64,000 nucleotides of DNA from Limonium bicolor (Eukaryota; Streptophyta; Magnoliopsida; Caryophyllales; Plumbaginaceae): positions 122,355,733 through 122,419,732 of the forward strand of contig CM041776.1 of NCBI GenBank assembly GCA_023374045.1, in the 5' to 3' direction. Below are positions 24,130 to 35,803 of this stretch, in pieces (within the stretch, counting starts at the first letter, position 1; every line of letters starts with the position of its first letter). The notes under the pieces are model-generated. The model was given only the letters and a program-made list of their open reading frames with translations. It made no database searches and was not told the origin of the DNA. A program made the translations under genes and the position numbers.

Positions 24130-25349
24130 ATCTATTTGCTTGTCCTCAAGCAAAATTAGCTAAGGACCCCACAAAAGAAGGAACATTTAAAGCAAGCAAG
24201 TGTTTAGATGAATTCTTGAATTTAAGTGAGCAAAATTAGTGAAAAACCTCAAGAGGAGTGCAACCAACCTTCTCATGGTGACATGGGTGTGCTTAGGGCA
24301 AATAAAAATATAGAGTTTCGGGGTATGATCTAGAGTGCTTCCAAGTTCTTCAAATTATAGAACTTGGAGAACTTTTACCGTGGCCTACTTCTCTCAAGAA
24401 TGGGCATGAGGAAAAACAAAAGGAAAAATAGAGATTTACATTTGACTCACTTTCGCAACAAGAGATGAGGAGAGATAATTTGGCATTTTGCCTTGCTTCA
24501 ATGAACACTCAACTCTCATTTGTTGGTTACCTATGGTGTCTCTCAAGTTCCTTTTTAAAATTTTCACAAGGAAGCACCCCTTAGCAATCCCTAGATGAGA
24601 AGATAGAAAGAATCCCTAAGCAATAAAAATTCACCAGGATATGAATTTATGATGCACCGCATATGAATGCTCCTCAAGAGAGAACTTTGAAAAAAAAAAT
24701 CGGTGGAAAATTCCAAGAATTCATGGAAAAACTTGCTTACTAAAAATATAACTCCTACATGGAAGCTATAGATATACATGAGGAAATTGAGCAGTGCACC
24801 AAAAAGAAAGGTCGTTTCCCCACACTTGAAAGGGACAATGTCCTAATTGTTCAGAGAAAGCTCATGGAAAAACAAACAGAAGATCTTTTCGAAACACTAG
24901 GCATGGAGTAAGCAAAAAGTGTATTGCATTGTATAAATGTGAAAAGGTTAGAGAACTAGTACTCCCCTGATAAGATGAGTTGTTGGCGGGTTCCCCCACA
25001 CTTGCTAGTGTGCATAGTCATTGAAGCGCTAGCTCCGATAGGAAGAGTCGAAGATCCTAGGAAAAATTGGCAAGAGTTTCTCTTGAATTTCTCCTAACTC
25101 ACTTTGGGGTGTTCTTGAGTTCAGTTGAGAAATATCTACAATGCAAAGCCAAAAAGAAACTAGGCGCAAAATGGATTCCGAAGAATTCGCAAAATGCCAT
25201 AGTTAGATAACCAAAAGGGGACTCATAAATGAGTCATATAGTAGAGTATTCAAAAAGGTGCTAAAAACACCGTAGTGTAGAATATAAGTACGACAAAGCG
25301 AAAGTAAATGCAATTTAAAGTACAAACATAACAAATATCCAAACTGAAT
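24130..25349 (-). mobile_element. Element F: 3' part of interior, non-coding
   Basis: About 1.2 kb between F's polypurine tract and the insertion point of D. No coding motif is readable. It continues at 36068 on the far side of D, because the TGAAT duplication joins 25349 to 36068. Confidence 0.6.
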
Positions 25350-25774
25350 TGTGAGCCTCGATTTTTAAACCCTACCCTATGTTGATTAGGTTGATTAGGA
25401 TCTAATCGGTTTTAGGTCCACTTATAACCTAAATTAATAACTATGTCATATAACAATAATTATTAAAACCTAAGCTAGCTCACTGGAACCTATTATGAGT
25501 CGCCACCTAATTTTAACCTAGAGTAAATTAGGGAAGGTAAAGTTCGGGTTCGGGGGCTTGGTATTCAACTTATTTAGGGTTCAATTACTTTCATTACCCT
25601 TAGAAGTCGTTTTTCCTCTACTTAGTTTAATTACGGCTTATTACGAGTCGTTTTAACCTAAGTGTGTGCTTCTGATTCTTTTGTATTTTTAACAATATTT
25701 GACAGAAACTTAAAGTGAAAAGTTAAATTACCTAAACTAGGGTTTTGGAGGCAGAATTAGATCGAATTTTGATT

Positions 25775-26017
25775 CCGTCCGTGGCCACGGACCTAATGTC
25801 CGAACCCACGGACCCCAGTTAACCTAAATACACAGAAAAGTCAAATTTAAACAGAAACGAGATTTTGAAAAGTCCGGAGCCACGGACATGTTTTAAAAAC
25901 CCTAACTTTTGAAATAAAAATATCCGTCACCGTCCGGGGGCGTCCGGGCTTACGGACTGGGCGTCTAGGACCCCGGACATAGCGTCCGTGGGTGCGGACC
26001 GCCCTCGGACGGCGGCG
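25775..26017. repeat. Palindromic array in D's 3' LTR
   Basis: Repeated GTCCG/CGGAC words, e.g. GTCCGTGGCCACGGAC (perfect palindrome) and GTCCG...CGGAC pairs. It differs from the partner array at 32620-32866 by several 20-25 bp indels, while the rest of the two LTRs is nearly colinear. Confidence 0.8.
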
Positions 26018-26600
26018 TTTGGGTGGTTCCCGGTGGTGTTTTTTGGCTCAAAATTTATGGGTAGGTAGCCTGAAAGATTCTAAACACGTTAGTGATCAAA
26101 AGTTTACATTTTGAATTCGAATTAAGCACGAAACTTAGCAAACAAGTTATTAGGCAAATGCGAAAGCAAACGTTAATTCAGGAGCGGTAAAAAGTCGATT
26201 CGACTCCAAAATTTAACACAGAATAGTTAAAGTCGAAAAAGCAGAAAATTTGATTTCAACCTGTTTTACCTTCGGGTTTAATAAGACTCTTCACATCGGG
26301 GGTCTTTTGGTGCTTCGTTGATGCCGGTTCTGGATTGACTTCGAATTGAGCTTCTGACTCCTTCTTCTTTATGCTGTTAAGGACGTGTTTCTTCTGTTTT
26401 TGTGGTGTTTTTGTGTGTTTTTGGTGCTTGAAGTTCAATGGGAGAAGAAAGGATGAGTTTTTGGTGATTTCGGGGTGATTTTTGCAGCGTTTCGGTATTG
26501 ATTTGAGGCTTGGAAGTCTAAAAACGTGGGAGAAGGTTTGTGGCTGTGTTTTTATGAGTTTGGAAGTGTTATCCTCTACCTAGGTCGTTTTTTGGAAGGT

Positions 26601-26610
26601 CCTTTTATAG
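26601..26610 (-). promoter_or_regulatory. TATA box of D (3' LTR copy)
   Basis: Minus-strand CTATAAAAGG, duplicated at 33451-33460. It lies ~770 bp from the LTR start, leaving ~1.2 kb of R-U5 in which the palindromic array falls. Confidence 0.6.
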
Positions 26611-27377
26611 AAAGAGCAAGGCCATGTTGATAGAACAAGATTTTTATCTAAAACCCTGATTTTGTGCTCTAAAGAATCTGATTTTTTAAAATATGTTGTA
26701 GGCCGATAAAAATTATGAAATTTTAACTGAAGATAAAAGATGCTTTCTAAATATTTTGAGAGTTGGAATCGGTTATTTTCATAACTAACCGAGTAGATAA
26801 AAATCTCACAATCTGGAATCTCCCATAATTCATAACTTATGATTGGAAAGTCGAAATAACGAAATTCCAATGGCATTAGTCTCTAATAATCATCCTCTAT
26901 CGTGTGTTAAAATTTCATGACTTTTGGGTTTGATTTCGGTATTTTCCATAGGAGAGAGAAAATTGCAAAAATGATTGAATTTCTCTTTTAAATTTGGATT
27001 AAGGTTCCAAATAAAATAATTTCAGGTTTATGACTGTATGTAGTCATGCTAACCATTTGACAATTTTATTTTTAATTTTGGAAACCTTATTATTTCTATT
27101 TTGAGGTTATTTCATGTGTTAATTAAAGAAATTAGCTTATAATATGAATTAAAAGCTAAATTTCCAGAATAAATATTATCAAAAATCATGAAATACCTTT
27201 CATAATGACTATGATATTTGGATGTGTTTGGAGATAATGAACAAGTCATATGAAAATAGAAAATCCCGATAATGTCCTTGGAAAATCCCGCCTTGGTGCT
27301 TTTTGACCCCTTTTGCCCTTTGTAACACATATGCCTAGAGAGACTACTCCGGGGGGGTTGAAATTTTGGGTATAACA

Positions 27378-27391
27378 GATTGCCTCCCTTC
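27378..27391 (-). other. Polypurine tract of D
   Basis: Minus-strand GAAGGGAGGCAATC directly before the 3' LTR start TGTTATACCC. Confidence 0.75.
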
Positions 27392-27482
27392 AACTAGGCT
27401 TTGTAATGAAGATGAAAAGACTAGTTGATGCCTGAGTGATACCCCAAAATTTGGGATCTAAAAGACCCTATATGTGGATTGT

Positions 27483-27783
27483 GTCGAGCTATTCTAAGGC
27501 GCTGACTACCTATGAGTGAGAATGAAAATGAAAAGATGTCAAGCGATTCTAAGGCGTTGACTACCTAAAAACGAAATGATGAAATAAATGTCAAGCGATT
27601 CTAAGGCGTTGATTACCTAAAAATGAAATGATGTCAAGCTATTCTAAGGCGTTGACTACCTAAAAATGAAATGACGAAGTAAATGTCAAGCGATTCTAAG
27701 GTGTTGACTACCTGAAGATGATGAAAATGATGCCAAACTATTCTAAGGTGTTGACTGTCTGAAAATGATGAAAGCTAAATAAT
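27483..27783. repeat. Tandem repeat, six units of 43-55 bp
   Basis: Units begin GTCAAGCGATTCTAAGGCGT at 27483, 27538, 27590, 27633, 27685 and 27732, with tails of variable length rich in AAATGAAATGATG. Confidence 0.9.
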
Positions 27784-27813
27784 GTGTAGATGTAGGAATG
27801 CTGATATGCTAGC

Positions 27814-27886
27814 GATGCTAATGATGCTGATGATGTTGATGATGTTGATGATGCTAATGATATTGATGATGCTGATGATGCTCGGA
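27814..27886. repeat. GATGNT trinucleotide-type repeat
   Basis: Imperfect run of GATGCT/GATGTT/AATGAT triplets within D's 3' region. Confidence 0.9.
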
Positions 27887-28091
27887 TGCTTCTGGGGACC
27901 GAAACCCGTGCCAATGCTCCTGGCTGGACCCAATGTGGACTTATTGCCATCGCCCCCAAGCCGGTGTGTAGGGATAACTCTGGAAAAACCCTGGGGACTT
28001 ATTGCCTTTGCCCACCATTCGTTGATCCCAAAGTAAGCTGACATAACACAGGAGGATTATTGCCATCACCCTCGCCAACTTTTCTATCGCC

Positions 28092-28500
28092 AGGTCTTGT
28101 GACGCGCCTGGATAATGCAACTAGGTCTTATGACGAGCCTATATGAATGAGATGAATGCAATGTGTTTGATGAGAGTGGGTAAGCTAAAGGGTCTTACTA
28201 CGAGCCTAAAGGAATGCAAGTAGGTCTTATGACGAGCCTATAGGATGGTTCTAGGTCTTATGACGAGCCTAAAGATAGGATCTAGGTCTTATGACGAGCC
28301 TAAAGGTAGGATCTAGGTCTTATGACGAGCCTAAAGGTTGGATCTAGGTCTTATGACGAGCCTAAGGATTGGATCTAGGTCTTATGACGAGCCTAAGGAT
28401 TGGATCTAGGTCTTATGACGAGCCTAAGGATGGATCTAGGTCTTATGACGAGCCTAAAGATAGGATCTAGGTCTTATGACGAGCCTAAAGGTAGGATCTA
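28092..28500. repeat. Tandem repeat, ~31-bp unit
   Basis: Nine near-identical units with core GTCTTATGACGAGCCTAA, spaced 30-31 bp, from about 28222 to 28500, preceded by about four decayed units. The high identity suggests recent expansion. Confidence 0.95.
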
Positions 28501-28609
28501 AGTGAAAGTGAGTTAAGTGTATGATGGGTCTCACACTAAAAATGGGCTAGAAAGATAATAGTCTCGTGCAAATGCATGTGGTGAAAACCAATTGTAAAAG
28601 GGCCAAACG

Positions 28610-28790
28610 TGGCGATGGTGAGGTGTACGCAAAAGTTTGTAAAATGCAATCACAATGCATGTAAGATATTTGTTCAAAGCAAAAACTGTTGAAAAATGTG
28701 CCAAACATGGCAATGATGAGAATTGAAAATTGTTTAAACAAGAAATTGCTGGAAAATGTGCCAAACATGGCAAAGCTTGGGAAAACTCTA
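28610..28790. repeat. Degenerate repeat with GCCAAACATGGC
   Basis: Three copies of a segment carrying the imperfect palindrome GCCAAACATGGC near 28611, 28701 and 28761, with irregular spacers. Confidence 0.7.
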
Positions 28791-29537
28791 CTGAAAAGGA
28801 AAGTGAAAGAATCACTTCCTGACTAAGAATTTCATATTTGCATTTTGTTTCTTAGAAGATGAACATGCCACTGGTGGGGTGTGGTTTTTTTTTGTGGTGC
28901 TAAAGGCTTTTGCTGGTGTTCAGGATATACGATAAACCTGGGATTAGGTTGTGATTTTGGATGGTGGTCAGGGTTATGGCAGGTCTGATGTTTTGTGGGG
29001 GTAAGGCTAATGACGGGCTTGAGAGTGTGTGTGTGTGGAGGTTAGAGCTTATGTGCGCCTGAGGTGTTTGATGTGGAGGTAAGGGCTTATGCTTGTGGTG
29101 GGATGGTGGTGCTCAAGCTTCAGTTTTAATTGGTGTTGTCAACGAAATGTTGGAACCAACAATTGCCCCCAGTATTTCTCCTTAGGACGATCTAAGCTAG
29201 AGTTCATGGCAATTGATCAGAACGATCAATTGCCCCCAGTATTTTCTTTGATTAAACGTGCGAACAAGTCTCATCCTCACAGGGTCGAGGCTTATGCTTT
29301 GATATGGTGCTTCCTATCCTACACTCAACGTGGTTGGTGTTTGCACTCACTTCTCGCTCATGGTCATAACTTCTAGACCATTGAATTCGATATTTGATGG
29401 ATTTACGCATTTGATCTGTTACTTTCACGTGATTGGACACACAACTATCAAGTCGGAAGTCTTTAGAGCTTATAACGTGGCCATAGGGTGTGATGAAAGA
29501 ATACGGTCTCATGGAGGGATTTTGAGGTATGTGGAGC

Positions 29538-29938
29538 TTAAATGGGTGACCAAAGCTGCAACTTGCGTCTTCTCTCGGATTCATCTTCCTTGTCTTGAAG
29601 TCGTCTGGCTGCTTCATGTTGACGTTGTTTTCGAGCTTCTGGACCTGGACTTTTGAAGTTGTCCTTTACACCATTTCTCTTTTTTGTCATTGGACTTCTT
29701 CGAGGCACTTCGGGTATGCCTTTTTGTTTTATCCTTCCTTGACTTTGCCTTCGCGGTTCTTGTGTTTCCCGGTTTGGGCTTCAAGAGCTTTTTGATGTGA
29801 GCTCTTTTGATCCTGTGTCACTCTGGGACCATTTGCGGATCGCTTTGTCATGCTGATAGCAGCATTGCTTCTTTGGACTGATGAGAATGTTATCTGAGAG
29901 TCGGGCTCCTTGCTTCCTTTGGTCACCGGGTCGGACAT
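29538..29938 (-). pseudogene. Broken basic open frame of D (gag-like remnant?)
   Basis: On the minus strand a frame starts MSDPVTKGSKEPDSQ at 29938 and ends at 29729. After one frameshift near 29720 a second frame continues with KKRNGVKDNFKSPGPEARK and ends at 29538. The joint product would be ~130 residues, rich in Lys, Arg, Ser and Gln, without a zinc knuckle. I do not recognise the family. Its position between leader and 3' region is where gag would begin, so a truncated gag or an accessory frame is possible, but composition alone cannot decide. Confidence 0.35.
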
Positions 29939-32182
29939 TCATCATTGGCTGGATTATTTTGTGGAGCTCATAATATCGAAAAAAGGATATACGAAAGGCT
30001 CAACGGGGGTGCCTAGGGTTTAATGATAGGGTTTACAAGCTTTTGGCTATGTGGTGCTGTACCTAGGTGCTTCGTCATTCCTGATAGTTGTGTATCCGTT
30101 CTTTGTTACTTTTCACAGGTCTAAGAGTAAATTTACAAATTATCTCCTTCGGTCGGAGTTATACCATTTACCTCACCTTTGAATGTGGTCTCACCAGAGT
30201 CGTGTAAAAATGACACGCTCGTTCACTCATGGTTTTTCCGTTCAAGACACTCTCGTGAATTTCACTTAGAGACTAGTTCGCACGCTTAAACGAAAGATTA
30301 AAGATGACGATCCTGAACTCAGATTGCCCCCAGTATTGACCTGGGGTTTATGACAACACTTAAATAGATGTGGATTTTGGAATGCTTCATGGATATTATG
30401 GGATAGTCTATGGTGTGAGGACGGACATGTTCACCCTTTTAGAAACAAAAAGACAAGTCATTCTATTCCATAGTCGGTTAATGATTACTCTATGATCCCT
30501 TAAAAACAATTTTTTTGTTTTTGTTTTGTTGAATGAATGCACAAAAATTACGAAAATAGAACTATGCTCTAATTCACGAATGGAAAGATAACATCAAAAG
30601 TTGCAATCTAAAATGATAGAGGAAGCTAACTACTAAATCGAGAAAACTTATGAAATAGTGATGTTGAACAGTCTGATGCCAACGTGTTGAAGACTTGAGC
30701 TGTTGACTGTCGAGGCACCATTGACCATGATTGTCCCCTTCCAAACTTCGAGTAGGCCCTGTAAAATGTCTGAACTAGGAATGCCTATGGGTTATGTAGA
30801 AGTAACTGGGCCTGAGTCTTCGCCAAAATGAGAGTGAAGTGCATAGATTAGAGTGATTCCTAGACTAGAACGGACATGTAGGCCTGAATCCAGGAATTGA
30901 GCAAACAAGCTGAAAGAAATCACATGGACCGTGATTGGGCCACTGGGCCAAGGGATAAGCCTTGAAGTCTAGATTCGTTTGATGCTCTTGTTGGGCCTTG
31001 AAGCCGGAAACAGGAATGAATGAGTTATGCAAACTATCTTGGATTCAAATGTTTTATGGACCGAAATTCTGGATTGAGAACGAAGCTCATGGGCTAAAAC
31101 TATGAATTGGTCTATGGGCTCAAATGGAATGAGTTATGAGTGTGGTACTTGGGCCAGAATGACTGCTCTATATGTGAACTGGAATTTGGGCCAAGTGATT
31201 TTGATTAGGCCTAAAAGATGACACCTAGATCTAGGGTTTTGGGTTAGGGTCATGATAAGAAGTCTACCTAGACTAGAATGAGCCCCTGCGCCGGAATGTG
31301 TTTGGCCTGAAGTAAAGCACATGAGCTGGAATGGTCCCTAAATCACAAGTGGGTCTAACTTTCTTTGGGCCAGAGAAGATGGTTGCTAAGCCAAAAAAAG
31401 ATTTATTTTCAGGACTTGTGAGTTATTTCAAGTTCAGGTGGATTTCTTTTTTATGGGCCTAGAACTAATTGGATAATTCAAGTTGGGCCAGAAGAGAAAT
31501 CACCTAAGTCTAGGCTTTTAGGCCGAAGCCCGAACGACTCGCATGTTAAACCAAACAGGCCTCTGGGCTGCAAACAAATAGAGCTGCCAATTCATGTTGG
31601 GCTAGGTTGATGTAGGAGAAGTTCCTATCATCTCTAGGCTGGGCAGTGGGCCGATCATACAAGCAAACAAGGCCCACACAAATTCAACATGTCCTCACTA
31701 GACGTTTAAATCAAACCGGGTATGGATCGATCCGGAGAGGTTCTTGGGGCGTGGGCCCAGGTCACCACAAAGGAATAGGGCTGCACGCTATTCTCTTTGG
31801 GCTTCCCCACTATTTTCACATCACCTGAAGGTGTGCGTCCACGGTCGGGTCTTTGACTGACCAAACAATGGGCTAGGTAAGGGCAATGCCAGGAAAACGC
31901 TTGGGGCTAAGACCCAGGTATTAAGGGGGTGTGGTTAGACGACACCCTCCTCTTTTCCCCCGCTTATTCACATCACCTAAAAGGTGTGAGTCCCTGACAG
32001 GGGACCCTCAAACGGGTCCCGGGGTGAAATCGGTTTGCGTGGACCCTCGCTCTCATATGATGCAAAGGTGCAGGAATTAAAGTGTGCACAAAGGTAAACA
32101 AACAATGTAATAAAAGCCATAAATAAACATTTTCGAGTTAAACCCTCTTTCTTAAAATTAAACAAGTTAATATTAAGAAGTT

Positions 32183-32201
32183 GTCCCCAGCAGAGTCGCC
32201 A
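32183..32201 (-). other. Primer-binding site of D
   Basis: Minus-strand TGGCGACTCTGCTGGGGAC, 3 nt from the LTR end GCTCACA. It resembles the primer sites of Tat/Ogre-type elements. The exact tRNA should be confirmed. Confidence 0.75.
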
Positions 32202-32619
32202 GTCTGTGAGCCTCGATTTTTAAACCCTACCCTATGTTGATTAGGATCTAATCGGGTTTTAGGTCCACTTATAACCTAAGATTAATAACTATGTCATATA
32301 ACAATAATTATTAAAACCTAAGCTAGCTCACTGGAACCTATTATTAGTCGCCACCTAATTTTAAACCTAGAGTAAATTAGGAAAGGTAAACTTCGGGTTG
32401 GGGGCTTGGTATTCGACTTATTTAGGGTTCAATTACTTTCATTACCCTTAGAAGTCGTTTTTCCTCTACTTAGTTTAATTACGGCTTATTACGAGTCGTT
32501 TTAACCTAAGTGCGTACTTCTGATTTTTTGTATTTTTAACAATTTTTGACAGAAACTTAAAGTGAAAAGTGAAATTACTAACTAGGGTTTTGGAGGCAGA
32601 ATTAGGTCGAATTTTGATT

Positions 32620-32866
32620 CCGTCCGTGGCCACGGACCTAATGTCCGAACCCACGGACCCCAGTTAACCTAAATACATAGAAAAGTCAAATTTAAACAGA
32701 AACGAGATTTTGAAAAGTTTGGGGCCACGGACAGGACGTCCGTGGGCCCGGACATGATTTATAAAACCCTAAATTTTGAAAATAAAAATATCCCGTCACC
32801 GTCCGGGGCGTCCGGGACCCCGGACATAGCGTCCGTGGGTGCGGACCGCCCTCGGACGGCGGCGTT
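32620..32866. repeat. Palindromic array in D's 5' LTR
   Basis: Counterpart of 25775-26017. It has an extra GGACGTCCGTGGGCCCGGAC-like stretch near 32735 and lacks ~24 bp (GCTTACGGACTGGGCGTCTA region) present in the other copy. Confidence 0.8.
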
Positions 32867-33450
32867 TGGGGGGTTCCCGGTGGTGTTTTGGCTCAAAATT
32901 TATGGGTAGGTAGCCTGAAAGATTCTAAACACGTTAGTGATCAAAAGTTTACATTTTGAATTCGAATTAAGCACGAAACTTAGCAAACAAGTTATTAGGC
33001 AGAAGCAAAAGCAAACGTTAATTTAGGAGCGGTAAAAAGTCGATTCGACTCCAAAGTTTAACACAGAATAGTTAAAGTCGAACAAAGTCAGAAAATTTTG
33101 ATTTCAACCTGTTTTACCTTCGGGTTTAATGAGACTCTTCACATCGGGGGTCTTTTGGTGCTTCGTTGATGCCGGTTCTGGATTGACTTCGAATTGAGCT
33201 TCTGACTCCTTCTTCTTTATGCTGTTAAGGATTTGTTTCTTCTGTTTTGTGGTGTTTTTGTGTGTTTTTGGTGCTTGGAAGTTCAATGGGAGAAGAAAGG
33301 ATGAGTTTTTGGTGATTTCGGGGTGATTTTTGCAGCGTTTCGGTATTGATTTGAGGCTTGGAAGTGTAAAAACGTGGGGGAGAAGGTTTATGGCAGCTCT
33401 TTTATGACTTTGGAAGTGTTCTCCTCTCCCCTAGGTCGTTTTTGGAAGGT

Positions 33451-33460
33451 CCTTTTATAG
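33451..33460 (-). promoter_or_regulatory. TATA box of D (5' LTR copy)
   Basis: Minus-strand CTATAAAAGG. This copy would drive transcription of the element. Confidence 0.6.
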
Positions 33461-35130
33461 AAAGAGCAAGGCCATGTTGATAGAACAAGATTTTTATCTA
33501 AAACCCTGATTTTGTGCTCTAAGGGAATCTGATTTTTAAAATATGTTGCAGGCCGATAAAAATTATGAAATTTTAACTGAAGAGAAAGGATGATTTAAAA
33601 AATTTTGAGAGTTGGAATCTGGTTATTTGATAACTAACCGAGTAGATAAAAATCTCACAATCGAATCTCCCATAATTCATAACTTATGATTAGAAAGTCG
33701 AAATAACAAAATTCCAATGGCATTAGTCTCTAATACTCATCCTCTATCTTGTGTTAAAATTTCATGACTTTTGTTTTTGATTTCGGTATTTTCCATAGGA
33801 GAGAGAGAAATTGCAAAAATGATTGAATTTCTCTTTTAAATTTTGGGTTAAGGTTCCAAATAAAATAATTTCAGGTTATGACTGTATGTAGTCATGCTAA
33901 CCATGTGACAATTTTATTTTAATTTTGGAAACCTTTTATTATTTCTATTTTGAGGTTATTTCATGTGTTAATTAAAGAAATTAGCTTATAATATGAATTA
34001 AAAGCTAAATTTCCAGAATAAATATTATCAGAAAATCATGAAATACCTTTCATAATGACTATGATATTTGGATGTGTTTGGAGATAATGAACAAGTCATA
34101 TGAAAATAGAAAATCCCGATAATGTCCTTGGAAAATCCCGCCTTGGTGTTTTTTGACCCCTTTTGCCCTTTGTAACACGTATACCTTAGAGACTACTCTG
34201 GGGGGGGGGGTGCAAACGATATTTTGGGTATATTAATACTAAGAATTATCCTAGAATTCAAACAGTTCCAAAGATCGTCGGGTTGCAAAATCCGGTCGAA
34301 ATAGTATAGTAATTAAAGAAGCGACCGGGGTGTCCAATCCACGGACTCGAAGAGTAAGTCTAGCCTTAGGGTTGGTTAACTTGAAAATGGGGTTTTTGTT
34401 TTGATTTAGGTTGCAAATAATAACAGGAAAGTAATATAGCAGAAAAGTAAAGTGATAGTTCGGGAGTGTGAACGGTACTCTAGGTTCAGGGAGTTGTTTC
34501 ACTAGCTAGGTTCTGCATATTCTACTGCTTAAGTGGAGACTTGGATCGGCTTGTAATTCTCAATTATCTATTCTGTATTAAGTCATAATTCCAGATAGCT
34601 CATCTAGACAGGGCATGTAGTTCTAGTCTAGACCTAGCAAGTATATCCAGATGGTTTTAATGCGCAGAATTACTAGTCTGGTTGGTTCAATCCGGACTAA
34701 AGCCCCTAGTGACTAAAGGAATCTATCCGATTGCAATTATCACAGGTAACAGGTTAATAGGACCGTCATGCTAATCACCTTATCTCGATCATAACATGAT
34801 TCGAGGGCTTATAATAACTTAGCAACGTTTATTAAAAGCACTTAAAAGCATTAACCTGAACAATCCAAATTGTCTCAACAATCAGCAAAATAATGCAGAG
34901 TTTAGCTAATTACAACATCCCTTCCCCTGGAGTAAATCCTTTTAGCTAGACATAGCAGTTATAATTATAAATGAGAGAGAATTAGAAGATATCATCTGTT
35001 ACGAAGATCTTCTATTGCCCGCTCCGTCCTTTGTCCTTGCTCCGTGCTAGCTTGAAGGTTGATCTGGTGTAATGGAGTGGATTGGGTGAGATGGGGCGAA
35101 AATGGAAAATTTGGATGAGTTTGTGAGGTG

Positions 35131-35250
35131 TCCGGGCTGTGTAGGCTCGGACAGGGTCGGACGTGAGATGTCCGGATCTGTCTGGGTCGGACTCGATCCT
35201 GACGTGGGGTGGAGTGACCTTGTCCGGATCCGGACAAGGGTCGGACAAGG
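35131..35250. repeat. Palindromic array 1 in E
   Basis: TCCGG/CGGAC words including TGTCCGGATCCGGACA (perfect palindrome), downstream of E's TATA box. Confidence 0.75.
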
Positions 35251-35440
35251 GTAAATGTGGTGAAATGGTTACGGGATGGCAGCGGAGGTTTACCGAAGGT
35301 GTTACGGGGATTTTTGCGCGAGGAAGATGATGAACTGGGCTGAGATATGGAGGAGAGGTTTATGAATGGAGATGGATGAGAGGATTAGAGAGGAGGAAGA
35401 CTGTGAAGTCAGGTACGAATTGAAATGTAAGGAGAAGGGT

Positions 35441-35450
35441 TTTTATATAG
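35441..35450 (-). promoter_or_regulatory. TATA box of E
   Basis: Minus-strand CTATATAAAAACC. Confidence 0.6.
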
Positions 35451-35637
35451 GGTTAGAAAGGAAAACAAGAATCAGTGGAAGTTTGGTGAAGGTGTTTGAT
35501 TGAGCATTAATTGAGGATGGAGCGTAGTAAATAATAATCTTCAGTGCGCCGCTCCCCTGTTTCCATGCCGCTGTCGTTGATAATTAGCGAAAGGCTAATT
35601 ATCGGTGCGTGCCTTTTTTATTTTCAATTCTGTGTGA

Positions 35638-35803
35638 CGTCCGATCGTGTCCGGATTGTGTCCGATCGGACGTGACACAGAGTTTCAGATCTGATCTCGA
35701 CTCTCGGATCTGGAATTTTTGGTCATGTCCGGATTGCGTCCGGCCCATGTAGATCCGGACAAGAGATGTCCGGCTTTTGTCCGGCCAAACCAATCCGGAC
35801 AAG
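35638..35803. repeat. Palindromic array 2 in E
   Basis: GTCCGGATTG...GTCCGATCGGAC and TCCGGACAAG...CTTTTGTCCGG pairs, ~200-350 bp upstream of the TATA box. Confidence 0.75.

Larger units (their letters stand above)
25350..27377 (-). mobile_element. Element D: 3' LTR (2.03 kb)
   Basis: Minus-strand LTR from TGTTATACCC (27377) to GCTCACA (25350), closely matching 32205-34210. The flanking TGAAT at 25345-25349 is repeated at 36063-36067, proving the element's outer borders. A palindromic array lies at 25775-26017 and a TATA box at 26601-26610. A 60-codon Lys/Glu-rich open frame on the minus strand (26438-26256) is also open in the other LTR (33286-33104) despite two offsetting indels; I do not call it a gene. 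Confidence 0.9.
27378..32204 (-). mobile_element. Element D: interior of a non-autonomous Tat-like element
   Basis: A 4.8 kb interior with a Tat-type primer site at one end and a polypurine tract at the other. Reading on the minus strand it has a ~2.2 kb leader rich in GGCCCA words (about 32180-30000), a short broken basic frame (29938-29538), then a 3' region with four tandem-repeat blocks (28790-27483). No reverse transcriptase or integrase motif is visible. Tandem repeats in the 3' untranslated region are a known feature of Tat/Ogre elements. Three TTGCCCCCAGTATT motifs (29163, 29230, 30323), purine-rich on the coding strand, resemble extra polypurine tracts. Confidence 0.7.
32205..34210 (-). 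mobile_element. Element D: 5' LTR, main part
   Basis: Matches the 3' LTR 25350-27377. It is interrupted at the G-run 34200-34210 by solo LTR E and ends at 36044-36062. It contains a palindromic array (32620-32866) and a TATA box (33451-33460). Confidence 0.9.

Noticed and set aside
26256..26438. 60-codon Lys/Glu-rich frame in both LTRs of D
   Set aside because: Its presence in both copies follows from LTR duplication. Offsetting indels keep it open but there is no family resemblance, so it is only mentioned in the LTR entry.
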